64,000 nucleotides of DNA from Liolophura sinensis (GCF_032854445.1 NC_088301.1:25466402-25530401), one strand, 5' to 3'. Positions 22,575-34,124 are shown, numbered from the stretch's first letter. Made by a program: numbers and translations. Notes: generated by a model not told the origin, from the letters alone.

Positions 22575-23816
22575 ATGCATAAAAACCAAAGACTCCCGCA
22601 GGAATATGCCAACAGGCTTATGGTCATGTCTCCAAGGGTCAAGGAGGCCTTTCCAGCCTTGGAGCCCAGGCCCAAAAATGGGGCGTGGAAATATCCTGTC
22701 TCTCTACCTTACATTGCCCCTGGCGCAAAGGAAAACGTAAATAGAGCATTGGATAGACGACTGATCTCCAGCGCAACATCCACGATTAAAGATATGGAAG
22801 AGGCTCTCAGGGACTTCTTCCAAGTACCCACGGCAAAAGCCTGTAACACGGGTTATGCGTCTCTGGTCATCGGTCTCCGACTTGGTAACCTCGGTCCCGG
22901 AGACGAGGTGCTCGTCCCTAGTCTTACAATGGTAGCTGTGGCCAATGCTGTCATCACTGTAGGGGCTACGCCTATTTTCGTGGACTGTGCACCTGGAAAA
23001 CTGAACCCAGGAATCGAGGAATACGAGGAGAAGAGAACTGAATTCACCAAAGCCCTCGTTGTGACGTACACTTACGGCACGACTGTAGATGGTAAAGCTT
23101 TCCGCAGTTACTGTGACACCAATGGGCTTGTGTTCATCGAGGACATTTCTGAGGCGTTCGGGACTATTTGTGATGGTCAGTTGGCGGGGACATTCGGAGA
23201 TTTTGGCTGCGGTAGTTTGTACGCTAATAAGATAATAACTGCCGGGGATGGCGGATTCGTCATCTCCAGGCACAAGGATGCAGTCATCTTCGACAGAGCC
23301 ACAAGCTTGACCAACCATGCTTTTGTCAAACATCATCACTTCGTCCATTTTGACCATTCTGGTAATTTCAAGATGTCTGGTCTGGCAGCAGCTCTGGTGA
23401 CACCTGCTATTCCTCGCACACCGGAAGTACTGAACCATAGATCGTTCATTGCCCAATGTTACAGGAAGTTCTTGTCCGATGTCAATCACATCACTCTTAT
23501 GGAAAAATCTGAATTTGGCCCGGACGCACCATGGGTATTTGGTGTGGAGTGCGCAAGTAAGGGCCTGAAAGATACCATTCGAGCCACTATGGCGGAGAAG
23601 TACGGCATCGAGACGCGGGACTACTTTTTCCCCATTCATTTGCAACCGTTTTACCAAATCCCAGGCAAAGAGCCAGACCATTTGCCGAACGCCGAGAGCC
23701 TGGGTCAATGTGGTTTTTACCTACCAACCCATTATTATCTGTCAGAAGACGACATGCTGTACATCGCTAACGCTGTCAAATGTGGCATCAGCGCATTCAA
23801 GTCAATGGAACAGTAA
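22575..23816 (+). CDS. DegT/DnrJ/EryC1 sugar aminotransferase, perosamine-synthase-like
   Basis: It is a PLP enzyme expected to put an amino group on a nucleotide-linked keto sugar. The 413 residues lie in one exon after an acceptor ending at 22555. Start chosen: aagATGc at 22575, because the longer frame upstream is intron. Visible motifs: ISSATSTIKDMEEAL (substrate/N-terminal), NTGYASLVIGLR, GDEVLVPSLTMVAVANAV, then FIEDISEAFG with the ring-nitrogen Asp190, and GSLYANKIITAGDGGFV with the PLP lysine at 219. The NK-ITxGxGG form is closest to GDP-perosamine synthases (Per/RfbE) and similar C4 aminotransferases. A C-terminal IETRDYFFPIHLQPFYQ segment fits the family. These enzymes are common in bacteria and patchy in animals, so lateral transfer is possible. 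An AATAAA at 24016-24021 may end the transcript. Confidence 0.88.
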   Translation: MHKNQRLPQEYANRLMVMSPRVKEAFPALEPRPKNGAWKYPVSLPYIAPGAKENVNRALDRRLISSATSTIKDMEEALRDFFQVPTAKACNTGYASLVIGLRLGNLGPGDEVLVPSLTMVAVANAVITVGATPIFVDCAPGKLNPGIEEYEEKRTEFTKALVVTYTYGTTVDGKAFRSYCDTNGLVFIEDISEAFGTICDGQLAGTFGDFGCGSLYANKIITAGDGGFVISRHKDAVIFDRATSLTNHAFVKHHHFVHFDHSGNFKMSGLAAALVTPAIPRTPEVLNHRSFIAQCYRKFLSDVNHITLMEKSEFGPDAPWVFGVECASKGLKDTIRATMAEKYGIETRDYFFPIHLQPFYQIPGKEPDHLPNAESLGQCGFYLPTHYYLSEDDMLYIANAVKCGISAFKSMEQ

Positions 23817-24264
23817 AACTTCCCCAAAACTTTATAAAGTGAAATCAGGCGAAGAGAAAACAGATTTATTTTCTGGGACAATACATACAAATGGGGCTAA
23901 TTTTAAGCACAAGTATAAGGAGTATGCTCATATATGTGAGCAGTTGTTACCGGTAATATATTTGATGTCAAGTCAAATCAGATCAAATTTTATTTATAGC
24001 CGACTTTCCAGAAATAATAAAAAAATTTCCTCCATTCCGTTATGCCGTCTGATGAAAGGACAAGACCTGCCAAAGCGAAGGGAAATTATATTTGATTGAT
24101 CAAACTGGAAAATTCAAGCCAAAATGGATCTTATCGCCCATGAAACGCTAGTACTTTAGCTGAACTGTTATTTTAAAATATGTAGGCCTATCTCTTCATA
24201 AATTAATCTCTGGAACGTTTGCGTTAAGTTTATTCCTATACTTTCTTATTATGGCACATCCACC
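23817..24264. other. 3' flank of the aminotransferase gene
   Basis: A possible AATAAA at 24016. Otherwise featureless, AT-rich. Confidence 0.4.
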
Positions 24265-24598
24265 GCTCTCTACGTCCACTTTACACCACTGTCACATTTT
24301 CAACAGAAATCTTGAATAACGCCAAGAGCACTGAGGTCACGGTGATGAGACAGGGACTGATGAGGCAGGGATAACAACCATTGTCTCTGCTTATACTTAT
24401 TAGACGTATATTATCTTTATCGTAAGTATGCACAACATGATTCTAGGTCACCTGAAGCAATTTTAATGACGAATGCTGATTATTAGTTGGCGGGAGGACA
24501 TTATGCGGCTGAGCCGAAACAAGCTTACCTGCGTCGCACAGGGTACAGAGGTCAAGCTTGTCTAGTGGTGACGGTGGTGTAAAGTGAGCGTAAGGAGC
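24265..24598. repeat. Inverted repeat with 32-bp arms
   Basis: The left arm 24265-24296 contains tccactttacaccactgtca. The right arm 24568-24598 is its inverse with a few changes (gtgacggtggtgtaaagtga). The 270-bp centre is not coding. It may be a MITE that has lost its outer ends. Confidence 0.55.
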
Positions 24599-24682
24599 AG
24601 AACAGCGCACAGGCTATAAGGGGAATGATCTAATATGAAAGAGTCATACATAAAGGCTATAGTTCTACAGATATTGATCATA

Positions 24683-24687
<5 letters not shown>

Positions 24688-24764
<77 letters not shown>
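24688..24764. repeat. TA dinucleotide microsatellite
   Basis: About 38 uninterrupted TA units. Confidence 0.97.
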
Positions 24765-24769
<5 letters not shown>

Positions 24770-25114
24770 TGTATAAATATGTCTTACCTTATCATACTTT
24801 TGAAGCATCAGTAATTTATGTTATTTAACTAGTATTTTACACAAGAATGTTGGTGCATCAAATGTTTTTTTTTTTAGTGGCCTGTAGAGGTAAGTGTGTA
24901 CGGTGCTCTAGTTGTATCTAGATATTTTAGTATGGCCATACACCCTATATATGTGTATGAAAATATCTCAGTTAGCGTTGAATCCATGGTCAAATGTATT
25001 CATGTATTATTTTGCATAAGAATTTGTGATTTCCATTTAGATCATCTTTGTATATCATTCGCTAACAAACTGAATTAGGACAAAAGCCTTAAATAATACA
25101 AATGCAATCTAATC

Positions 25115-25330
25115 TAAGAGTTAAAAACGAACGGCATAGACAGTAAAACCAGAGCAGCGAAGACAGTGTGATACCAGCAGTTAGCAAATGGTTACACGTA
25201 ACTGACGGAATACGGCTCTTGTCGGTTTACCTCAGTCAGGGTTTTACTCTTACTGTTCATGTAAATGCATAAACAGTAACAGTTTACACGTCCCCTAGCA
25301 CCACTGCTAAAGCAGAAATAGGTAAAACAA
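25115..25330. mobile_element. MITE-like family C, copy 1
   Basis: Its inner ends are inverse: acagtaaaaccagagcag on the left and gggttttactcttactgttc on the right. Related copies stand at 25468-25540 (left part only) and 47790-48000. It has no coding capacity. Confidence 0.55.
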
Positions 25331-25467
25331 AATGCTGCTATGTTTAGACGTGTGCTGTATTGTCATTTCATTTAACATGCAATCACATTAAAACAATGCA
25401 AAGCGACCAGGCCTCGGGAATGCTTAGTCCACCAGCAGAATCCTTTTTTATGTAGGAATTCAATAGG

Positions 25468-25540
25468 ACTAAAAACGTACAGCATAAAGAGTAAAACTAG
25501 AGCAGCGGCGTCATTGTGATAGTTGACAAATGGTCGCACT
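25468..25540. mobile_element. MITE-like family C, partial copy 2
   Basis: cagcataaagagtaaaac, agagcagcggcgtcattgtg and acaaatggtcgcac match the left half of copy 1. It is broken on the right by a reverse SINE. Confidence 0.5.
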
Positions 25541-25542
25541 TA

Positions 25543-25712
25543 ACTTATTTATTTATTTCATGGGTCTTTTACGCCGTTCTCAACAATATTTCACTTATAC
25601 GACGGCGGCCAGGATTATGGTGGGAGGAAAGCGGGCAGAGCCCCAAGGAAACTCACGACCATCCACAACCATCCGGAGGCTGCTGGAAGGCCTTCCAACT
25701 TACGGTCGGTCA
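25543..25712 (-). mobile_element. SINE, reverse, 5'-truncated
   Basis: From ttatttatttcatgggtctt through gacggcggccaggattatgg to gaaggccttccaacttacgg. The head is absent. Confidence 0.8.
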
Positions 25713-25734
25713 CACTTAATCGGTGAATATGTAA

Positions 25735-26205
25735 TCCTAAGAAAGATATATGTAGGCCTATCTGTGGGCCCTATCACTGTCATTAATGAGAAATGTTTTG
25801 GCCTATTTATTTGTTGTATCTTCTTTAGTAGGCCTATTTTGTGATTTTTGTGTAATTTGGCAAGACTCAAGTCCGGTAAAAATTAAGGTATTCTATTTAT
25901 TTTGCTTGTCCATCGTGTCATCTTTCTGAAATAAACCTATAGACATCATTTATCTTTTTCTTTCAGTGTGTTAGTATGTTAAATAAAGTCGTGTTTCACA
26001 CGTAGAAAGCCAGGAACTCTGCACAATGTACAATTGGGTATGGTGTAAGTTATACTCATTTACCCATCATATTCTTGAGACACGGTGAATATGGCCGACG
26101 ATCTTCCCGTTTTATGATGCTTGACATGTTGAGAGCATTATGAGAAAGATAACATTTTTTGATTTTTGATTTTCACTGCTTTATGACACACAATCACCAT
26201 TAATC
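25735..26205. other. Spacer without recognised gene
   Basis: No repeat or gene signal apart from general AT richness. Confidence 0.4.
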
Positions 26206-26371
<166 letters not shown>

Positions 26372-26988
26372 AAGAACAGTTCTTCATTCATAAATTTAAA
26401 TCTGAACTTAACAGAGCATACAGAGGGAGATAATTTCTCCGCATGAATAATCCCCTGGGCAGGTTTTTGTAACTGCTCACCATGGCTTAATCTACCTTCA
26501 TGTATATATATCTGTCATAAAATACGCTGAAATAAAAAAAACTATTAAGCTAAATTAACAATTTGAGTTTGTCACGTTTTTTCTATAATATATATATATA
26601 TATAATGGGAAGTAAAATTTTCGTGGAAAATTTACAGATAAGGAAATAAATGATTTACTAGCCGCGTGGTTCGGTGTATTTTTATATTACTGCGTCTATG
26701 CATCGACTCTTTTTTGGCCTCTTATCGCAGGGTTTCAGCTGAACAAATCAGTTTGATTTTTTGAAAATCATAAATGTGGCACCATGCTGTTGTTGTGTGA
26801 ATAAAGCACACTTGCGCCTGGTCGGGGTCCTAAAGTTTACCGATGGGCGTGTCTGTTTATTATTTGAAGATAATTGCCGATTATCCAGCAATTAGGCTGA
26901 CGTGTTCGGTTGGGATTAAATTAGGATTGCACCTGACGGTAGACTTAAAAGATTTACGCTTGGCGTGGAGAAGGGGGTGCATGTGCAA

Positions 26989-27423
26989 AAACTCAACCCT
27001 CAGTGGGTAAGGAATTCAAACAACTGTGTAAACGTAAGGCTGATGTTTTGTTTTTTCAGCTTATTTTCAGGTGTCTGTCCTCTCAATGCGAGACTCCATG
27101 GGTTACATCCTAACTGTCTTTGTGACTACTGTTACATGGGGGAAATTGTATCTCATTATTTACTCCATTGCTTTAATTTTACTAATAATAGGTTCGTTTT
27201 ACAGCAACAGGTTACCTCTCCGGGTATAAAATGTCTTAATGTTGAAGGGTTACTAAGTCCTAATAACCACCGATTGAAAATTTATCCGTGCTGTTGCGGA
27301 TTATATAATAACCACAGGGAGATTGTAATGTCTCGTACTGATTTGAATAATTAAGTATTATGTGTAAATCTATCAGTTTTGATATAAATCAGATCCGCTT
27401 GGGACTGGCACACGCCAACATTT

Positions 27424-27454
<31 letters not shown>
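26989..27454 (+). mobile_element. 5'-truncated LINE, 3' end with AAT tail
   Basis: The plus-strand frame that ends at 27354 reads RLHGLHPNCLCDYCYMGE then SHYLLHCFNF. This is the Cys/His zinc-knuckle region found after the reverse transcriptase of many LINEs (usually CxxC...HxxxxC). A non-coding stretch and an (AAT) tail at 27427-27454 follow. The direct repeat tgcatgtgcaa stands at 26978-26988 and again at 27455-27465, an 11-bp target duplication. The copy is therefore a 466-bp 3' fragment inserted by target-primed reverse transcription. The clade cannot be told without the reverse transcriptase. Confidence 0.75.
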
Positions 27455-27456
<2 letters not shown>

Positions 27457-27465
27457 CATGTGCAA

Positions 27466-28640
27466 CGTTTCCATATCACAAAAAAAATTGTTTTTGCCAC
27501 TTACCTCCATTTAAATCAAGTAATAAAGCTAAATATAAAATAACAGTATGATAGGATGTATCCACCGGGCATTACGTGGAGAAACGGGCGCAAACACACT
27601 CAAGTTTATACACAAGTGCACGCATCCTTCCTTTCAGAGCACAAAATATTAATATTGCTTTCTTTTTTAACATACGTTACCTGCGCATTCCATTTCCATT
27701 TACATTGCCAATATTACACCCAACGTAGCTGCACACGTACAAAAGCATTTTGTTCACGGAGTATTGGTAAATATTTGAAAGAAGATTTGCTCTTCCAAAG
27801 GATTGTTGTGTCGCTGAGATAAAGCCATGATGTCCAACCGCACACAAATGAAAAATCTTGGAGTACTGATTCACAATATTTCGTCATGTACAGGTTGGAA
27901 TATTCAGTTCAATTTGCTCTGTGATCTTTTCGTTTAAATCTGTTTGATTTTCCAATTTAAGGATAGGATATCTGACTGGCATTTTGTCCCAAGGCGTTAA
28001 TAGTGGTTGAACGAACTCCTATTGCAGGTTTCAAATGTTACTGCGTGAAGTTTAGGTGCGACGGGAAGACATTGCAGATGAAGACAAATCACGTTAGGAT
28101 GAGCTTTTACTATGTGGGGGTGAAGTGAATCGATAATCCTAGGCAGTCCTGGTTTTAAGGATTAGCAAAGTTAATCCAACCATAAATACTGTGAACCAAA
28201 TTTGCAACATCTTTTTGGCAAGATGAAACACGTGTTTACTTCATCAAATCCGTCTAAAACGAAAGTTTGTTTCGAATCTACTTATAGCCGACAACTGTAA
28301 ATGATTGTTTCAATAATAACAAGCTTTATACTTATATTCATGTATCAGTGATGTTCTGTAGTAAATTTATCTTTTCCGTAAGGCATATATACGAAGGAAA
28401 CCACCACGCACACTCCTTTATCCAAAAGTTCTACAAAGCATGCACAATTCGTCAGCCGGAATTTACCACTTTCTACTGTGCAAAGCATTTTAAGTCTTTC
28501 CATATCATTTTTCATATTTTCTCAGAACATCAATGTAATATTTTGGTCGGTGTACAAATAATAGAATGATGATAAACTTCCGAGACAACTGATATTACAG
28601 TATACACCTTTAGGCCGCTGTAAATCAAAGCGGCGAACGC
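27466..28640. other. Spacer without recognised gene
   Basis: Short frames at 27556-27822 and 28348-28569 lack family signatures. No repeat is recognised. Confidence 0.4.
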
Positions 28641-28649
28641 TTCTCAAGT

Positions 28650-28793
28650 TCAGTACATGTAAACATTTATAATGATAATCAGTATTCTTCATGGGTGTGG
28701 AGGTTGCTAGATGTACATGTAAACATTTATAACGGTAATCAGTATTCTTCATGGGTGTGGAAGTGGCTGGATGTACATGTAAACATTTATAAC
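28650..28793. repeat. Tandem repeat of about 59 bp, 2.5 copies
   Basis: tacatgtaaacatttataa, cggtaatcagtattcttcat and gggtgtgga recur in register, with very few changes between copies, so the array is young. Confidence 0.85.
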
Positions 28794-29404
28794 GATATTA
28801 TCTGAATGTTGATTAAAAGCAAAACACTGACCTCTGACCCAATTAGACGTTTGATTATAACGTGAGCTATGTAGGCGTTCACTCCTTGGAGTTTTGCTAA
28901 CTCTGTTTCAGTCAATCCAAAATCAAACGTCACTTTGTGCTATAGTTATATATAGTTATGATGGGACATACTTATATCTTTATTTGTACGAAAGCCAGGT
29001 GTGATTGTCCAGATGTGTTATAAATGTTAAAGATCCTCTTCAAAGGAATTTCTGAACAGTTACGTAAATGCCTTTTTAAAAGCATTACTGAGTATGCATG
29101 GAGAATTTCGCTAATGAAAATTGACTAAATGACTGGCATTCCTTAGGATAACTCTTACTTTGCCACGTGTATATTTTGACATAATACATTGTGTACGAAC
29201 AAGACGTCCGGTTAGAAAGGAGTAACGAACGCAAGTTCCGCGTTAAGAAAAAAACTAACTATGATGTTGCAATCCTTATAAATGCCCTTTTAATGATAGG
29301 ATATAGAGAAAAGAACACCCTGACATACTAGGATATAAACTTCACTTAAAATATAGATTAAGGTATACAGTATGCTTTAGTGTAAATGAAAGTGCATATA
29401 ATAA

Positions 29405-29510
29405 TGACGTCAGTGATGTCAGTGACGCGTCAACCAATAGAAAATCAAAGGCGGGGCCTAAATCCTACAGAGCAAAGTGTCAAAAGTCATCACACCTCGT
29501 CATATAAAAG
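29405..29510 (+). promoter_or_regulatory. TATA promoter with CRE-like sites and CCAAT box
   Basis: TGACGTCA (29405-29412), TGATGTCA (29414-29421) and TGACGCGTCA (29423-29432) form three CRE/ATF-like sites in a row. CCAAT follows at 29434-29438 and TATAAAAG at 29503-29510, 85 bp before the ATG at 29595. Order and spacing match a classic inducible animal promoter. Confidence 0.65.
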
Positions 29511-29594
29511 GAAATCAGTAAAAATAGAATTCACTGATTGTTCCCAGTTTGCTAAAACAAGGCATCATTCAATTCTCATAGGGTTTTATTCACG

Positions 29595-29919
29595 ATGAAG
29601 TCACCCCAAGCGTTGTTGCTGGCTTGTAGCACTTGGTGCACGCTGTACGGCATTGCATCAGGACAAGGAATTATGAAGGTTACGCTGGTTACCATAAATG
29701 AAACGGCTGAAAATTTGAATCAGTCGGCTGGAACTTTTACGAATATACCCGAATCCTTTTTCAAAATGTGCGTTGCTAAGGAGATTGTGGCTGGTATAGT
29801 TATTAGAGAAACCCCATTGGGGAAGCTCTTACCGATAGAAATTGGAAAAATCCAGGAGGACAAAGTGTTACATAGGAACTCCAGGTTAGAAAGAAGACCT
29901 AAGCGTCCGCAAGCCAAAG
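29595..29919 (+). CDS. First exon of an unrecognised secreted protein
   Basis: The exon codes 108 residues plus one base and ends in a good donor (AAAG, gtaagt at 29920, phase 1). It starts with a likely signal peptide, MKSPQALLLACSTWCTLYG, probably cut near ASGQG. Then come two N-glycosylation sites (NET, NQS), a single Cys (KMCVAK) and a basic, proprotein-like end (RLERRPKRPQAK). No family is recognised: cytokine, neuropeptide precursor and antimicrobial precursor are all open. The frame stays open for another 170 codons past the donor, but that part reads like intron. No downstream exon could be found. A TATA/CRE promoter stands in front. Confidence 0.5.
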
Positions 29920-30586
29920 GTAAGTTTGAGCTCCTGCACAGGACAGTAAATTTAAAAAAAAAAAGATGGCGTCTTCTCATCTTTTTGTCTATCATATTTA
30001 TACAGAAAATCGGTGCTTTTAAACGCAAAGAAAAGAAGCCTTCTTCGGTGTTAATCAGAATGCAAGTCTGTAATCTGTTAATCTGTACGGTTATGCGCCT
30101 GCCTTTGTCTCCTGCCTTTTGGAAGCATGGTGTAAAAATAACTAGTAAGGCAAGTTTTAAACTGAGATGCAAGACTGGTATAACGCCATCTTGCTTTTCG
30201 TGGCATACAAAGTGTGAACCCCGAAGGTATCAAATGCATGCATTCTTTATTAAACCAGCTCAGCGGACGCACCGCCCTCAACGATTCCGGTTTTTTGTTC
30301 TACAAAAAGTAGTACATATGACAAAACAAAAGCTTTCCAGTGTCATTTCACGGAATTGTCAACCATTTATAGGTCCTTTGCAATCTTTTAACTCCAGAAC
30401 TTTTTACAAACAACAAATGAAACAAGGACCTAAATAAGAATGCAATAAGTCTTTAAAAACTGGAAAATTCTGGGCCTGTATTCCTCCGCAAAAACTGAAT
30501 GTGTGGGGGTAGCGACAATAAGCCGCCGACGAAGTTCGCGCATGCGGCCATTGTAGTCTAATGTTAGAATGTCACTTGTCTTCACA
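29920..30586. other. Probable intron or 3' sequence of the secreted-protein gene
   Basis: The open frame continues to 30437 without a family signature. No acceptor can be assigned with confidence. Confidence 0.3.
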
Positions 30587-30677
30587 AATAAAACTGACCG
30601 CCATCATACACTGATCAACAAAAATCCTTGAATAGGGCGCTTAAAACAGCCACAAAATAAATAAATAAATAAATCGA
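30587..30677 (+). mobile_element. SINE 3' fragment, variant subfamily
   Basis: aataaaactgaccgccatca, a degenerate cttgaatagggcgcttaaaa end and an aaataaataaat tail. Confidence 0.5.
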
Positions 30678-31467
30678 TGAATCAATCATTAAATAAATAT
30701 ACTGGTCTGAAAGATGCATGCACTGGTCCAGTTTTCTAGCTACCACATCCAACCCTTCCACTCCCACCCCCACCATCCCCCATAAAACTTTACCCTTGCT
30801 ATTACCCACCGGACGCTGCGTGTGGGGGAAGGTGTGCCACGACTAGGGGTCTGCGACCAAACCATGTCCCACGGAAACCATGCTCTGACCACCAGCTGTT
30901 CACTCTGAAAGTTCGTGTTTGCATGTACTGGACTGGTGATTCATTTTGCAGTGAACACTTCTACAACATAACGGTGACGTAAGTCTACGGATCATGATGC
31001 CTTGAGACAAATATTTGACTGTGTTTCATTTTAAGTATATAGCTACAATAATCAATATTCTCAACGTTAAACAGAGTTAAAAATCGTCGTCATTTAACGA
31101 ACGGGTACTTCTTTTGTAATTAAATAACTTAAATCGGCTGAAAGGAACGTCATTGGCCTTAGACTTAGAACGTCACCAATCATTACTAGAACGCTTGACG
31201 CTGAGAAATTCAATAAACGTTTGTAAAGCGTAATAAAGGTTAAGGAGAGGTAGGTGCAGCGAAAGGTTTACATACATGTACATGCACATATATCACCACT
31301 GTCTCTTACCACCATCTTTAACCACGATCCTTTCCCGTTACCCTGCGGAAGCCGGGTGAGCGGACAGCTTCCAGGTGATTGTCAATAGTATGACCCCAAC
31401 TACCCACCGCCCCACCCTATTTCCCTCCACCTCTCCCTAACCTCAGACGATATACATGTAATTCAAA
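30678..31467. other. Spacer without recognised gene
   Basis: Has C-rich patches around 30740-30800 and 31395-31440, but no coding or repeat structure that I can name. Confidence 0.4.
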
Positions 31468-31802
31468 CCCTTCGTTTTGACCTCTGATTTCGTCTTTTGC
31501 ACTATACCAGACTGACCTTTGATTTTCTTTATCGCACTATACCAAATTGACCTTTGATTTGGTTTTTCACACTATACCGGAATGATTTCTGATTTCGTTT
31601 TTCGCACTACACCAGATAGAATTTTGACTTCGTTTTTACACCATGCCACAAACACCTTTGATTTCCCTTCTTACACTATACTAAATCGACCTTTGATTTC
31701 CTTTCTTACACTATACCAGGCTGACCTTTGATTTCCTTTTCACAGTATACCAAATTGACCTTTGATTTCGTTTTTAGCACTATACCAGTTTGACCTTGGA
31801 TT
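31468..31802. repeat. Minisatellite of about 36 bp, nine diverged copies
   Basis: The unit is built on cactataccaaattgacc and tttgatttcgttttt. Unit length varies by a few bases. Confidence 0.85.
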
Positions 31803-32119
31803 TTGTTGTCATGGTTATCTCTCAACGTTTGCTTCCTGAAGTGCTTCAGAGACAATTTTTAACGTCCGTCTTCAAAGAGCTATACTTTGATACTAAGTAC
31901 TGATTTAAGATGAAAATAAAGCTGACACATGAAAACGAATGCGATTTGGTGAATAATGAGATGCCTGTCCCACGTAAAACGGCCTATTTTATTTATTTAC
32001 ATATTTTTTTTACTTAGACAGTATTGTAAATTTATCGGATGTGAAAACGACCTACTACAGAGGCGCCAATCTGTTGATTTACGCTTTCTTATTTGATTGA
32101 TAAATAACGCAAGTTTTCA

Positions 32120-32234
32120 TCTGTACGATAACTGACTGTTTTATGGCTTTGAGCAAACATAGTATCAGGGCAAAACCAGTAACCTTTGGCAAGTTACTGA
32201 CCAACTTTCCCACGTGCTACGTACACACCGCATA
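32120..32234 (-). mobile_element. Degenerate SINE-like fragment
   Basis: The aacctttggcaagttactga and actttcccacgtg block is shared with 36485-36530 and 22355-22390. It lies directly before the duplicated block. Confidence 0.45.
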
Positions 32235-33364
32235 GGCCACATTCGACATGCATTCGTAATTCTGCTCACTGGGATGAATAATGTTCACAACGGCCTTACA
32301 TTGAAAAATCCACAATGAAGTCATAATAAATAAATAACTAAAAACTTCAGAAAGATCTCTTCATTAATTTATTTAATTTGACTTAACAGAACAAAAGACA
32401 GCACGATACTTGTCGATCGCTTTTTGTTACCAACAGTTATAGGGGGATAATTTAAAAATATCCTGTACAAACCTACAAAATAAAAACATGTTTACTTATC
32501 TACAACAAGTAGGCATTTGATTAAACTATTTATATATTTTTTAAATGTATTGGATTTATGTGATGCAGACATAGATATGAAGTCTAGCATCCTATATATT
32601 ATTATTATTCAGTAAGTTGTGAATAAATTTTTTAAACATCATATCAACAGGACGGGGCTCAGCGCAACTCCTTGCCACACTCTGCAAGGTCTGTAACAAA
32701 CGACAAAGACTGCGGTGCCTTAGGAGATTCTGTTCGGTCCAAAGACGGTCCTCGAGTGTACAGCTGAAGGTGGAATGTTTCCCACTAAATACAGGTGTAT
32801 ATCGACTTATCACTGAATATAGGTGTATACCGACTTCTCACTGAATACAGGTGCATAGCGACTTCCCACTGAATACAGGTGCATAGAGATTTCCAACTGA
32901 ATATAACTGCATAGCGACTTCCCACTGAATACAAGTGTATTGCGACTTCCTACTGAATACAAGTGTATAGCGACTTCCCATTGAATACAGGTGCACTGAA
33001 TACAGGTACATAGCGACTTCCCACAGAATACATGTGTATAGTGACTTCATACTGAATACAAGTGTATAGCGACTTCCCACTGAATAAAGGTGCATGACGA
33101 CTTCCCGCTGAAGACACGTGCATAATGACTTTCCACGTGGACGTGGAATGTTCTGGTGTCTTCAGCGGAAACTACCGAACGCTTCACATCAGTCACATTT
33201 CTGCAGAGATCTCTACATGGGCTTCTTTCATGCAATATTAACTCTTCATGAATGTACAATGGACATGCTGCGATTGCTTGAAAGTGTGTCTATATCGATA
33301 TATAGGCATTTTTCCCTAAAGAAGATTTCACAGGGTTTGTGACATTCTAGCGAGAAATATATAA
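32235..33364. repeat. Duplicated block, copy 1, with 28-bp minisatellite core
   Basis: The left arm (32235-32770) and right arm (33130-33364) match those of copy 2 at 37735-39314, for example tctgctcactgggatgaata on the left and tctgcagagat...catgaatgta on the right. Between the arms is a minisatellite of 28 bp (actgaatacaggtgcatagc plus gacttccc), about 12 copies here. Open minus-strand frames follow only from the repeat. Confidence 0.85.
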
Positions 33365-33890
33365 ATGAAAATTAGTTTTGGTGTCATCAAGATATGATTA
33401 ATGTTTGGACATGGAAAACGGTTATGGCCATGTAGTTAATATGGTCATTCCGCTGTAGTAAGGCATGTCATTAACTGGGAATTTGGTGATGTAACAAACA
33501 CGCAGAATCGGTCATGATTGGTCCCGTTTACCGAAGGAGCCAAGGACCCCTGGTATTTTCCACATGATTTGTTGACTGCCTTTTTGTTGACTGGTTATAT
33601 CAAAATAACACTAGGTGAAACAAAATAACAGATATGCTTCGGACGTAACTATGGTTACTGTATCCCACAGGTTTCTACTATCCTTGGTATTTAAAAACCT
33701 AAATATACTACATGGTTAAGTACCAAAGGAATTAAAATTTTGAAAATATTCTTTTATCATAGAACTTTTCAAGGTTTCCAAGTTATCTCTTACAGACCAA
33801 ATATATAAGATCAAAATCACAATTCCCCATTATAATTTCAACCCTGTCAGTCCCCTCTTTTGACAGCCAGGAGACGATGGATACTTTAAT
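33365..33890. other. Spacer without recognised gene
   Basis: AT-rich. No feature seen. Confidence 0.4.
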
Positions 33891-34020
33891 GTATTTTTTG
33901 GATTACCGTTGTGCGCCAGAATATTTCAGTTATACGACGGCGGAGATGTTAATCGGAAGTGACAACGGACCCAGTCTCTGGGAACTGAACGCACTTTCCC
34001 AGGTTAGTGACAAACACCTG
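33891..34020 (-). mobile_element. Degenerate SINE-like fragment
   Basis: ttatacgacggcggagatgt and a diverged body. It is close to the variant at 22253-22400. Confidence 0.45.
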
Positions 34021-34124
34021 ATATAAGGCCGTTGCCGAACAAACTGGATCGAGAGTAGGTGACCTGTGATCTGTATTGGGAGGAGGGGGCTGGGACTCGG
34101 TTGATAGAGGGTTGATACCTATGG

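Noticed and set aside
22704-23708. 334-codon frame on the minus strand
   Set aside because: Antisense shadow of the aminotransferase exon. The plus strand has the conserved PLP motifs.
29720-30172. Minus-strand frame with a hydrophobic start
   Set aside because: Antisense to the secreted-protein exon and its intron. No promoter on that strand.
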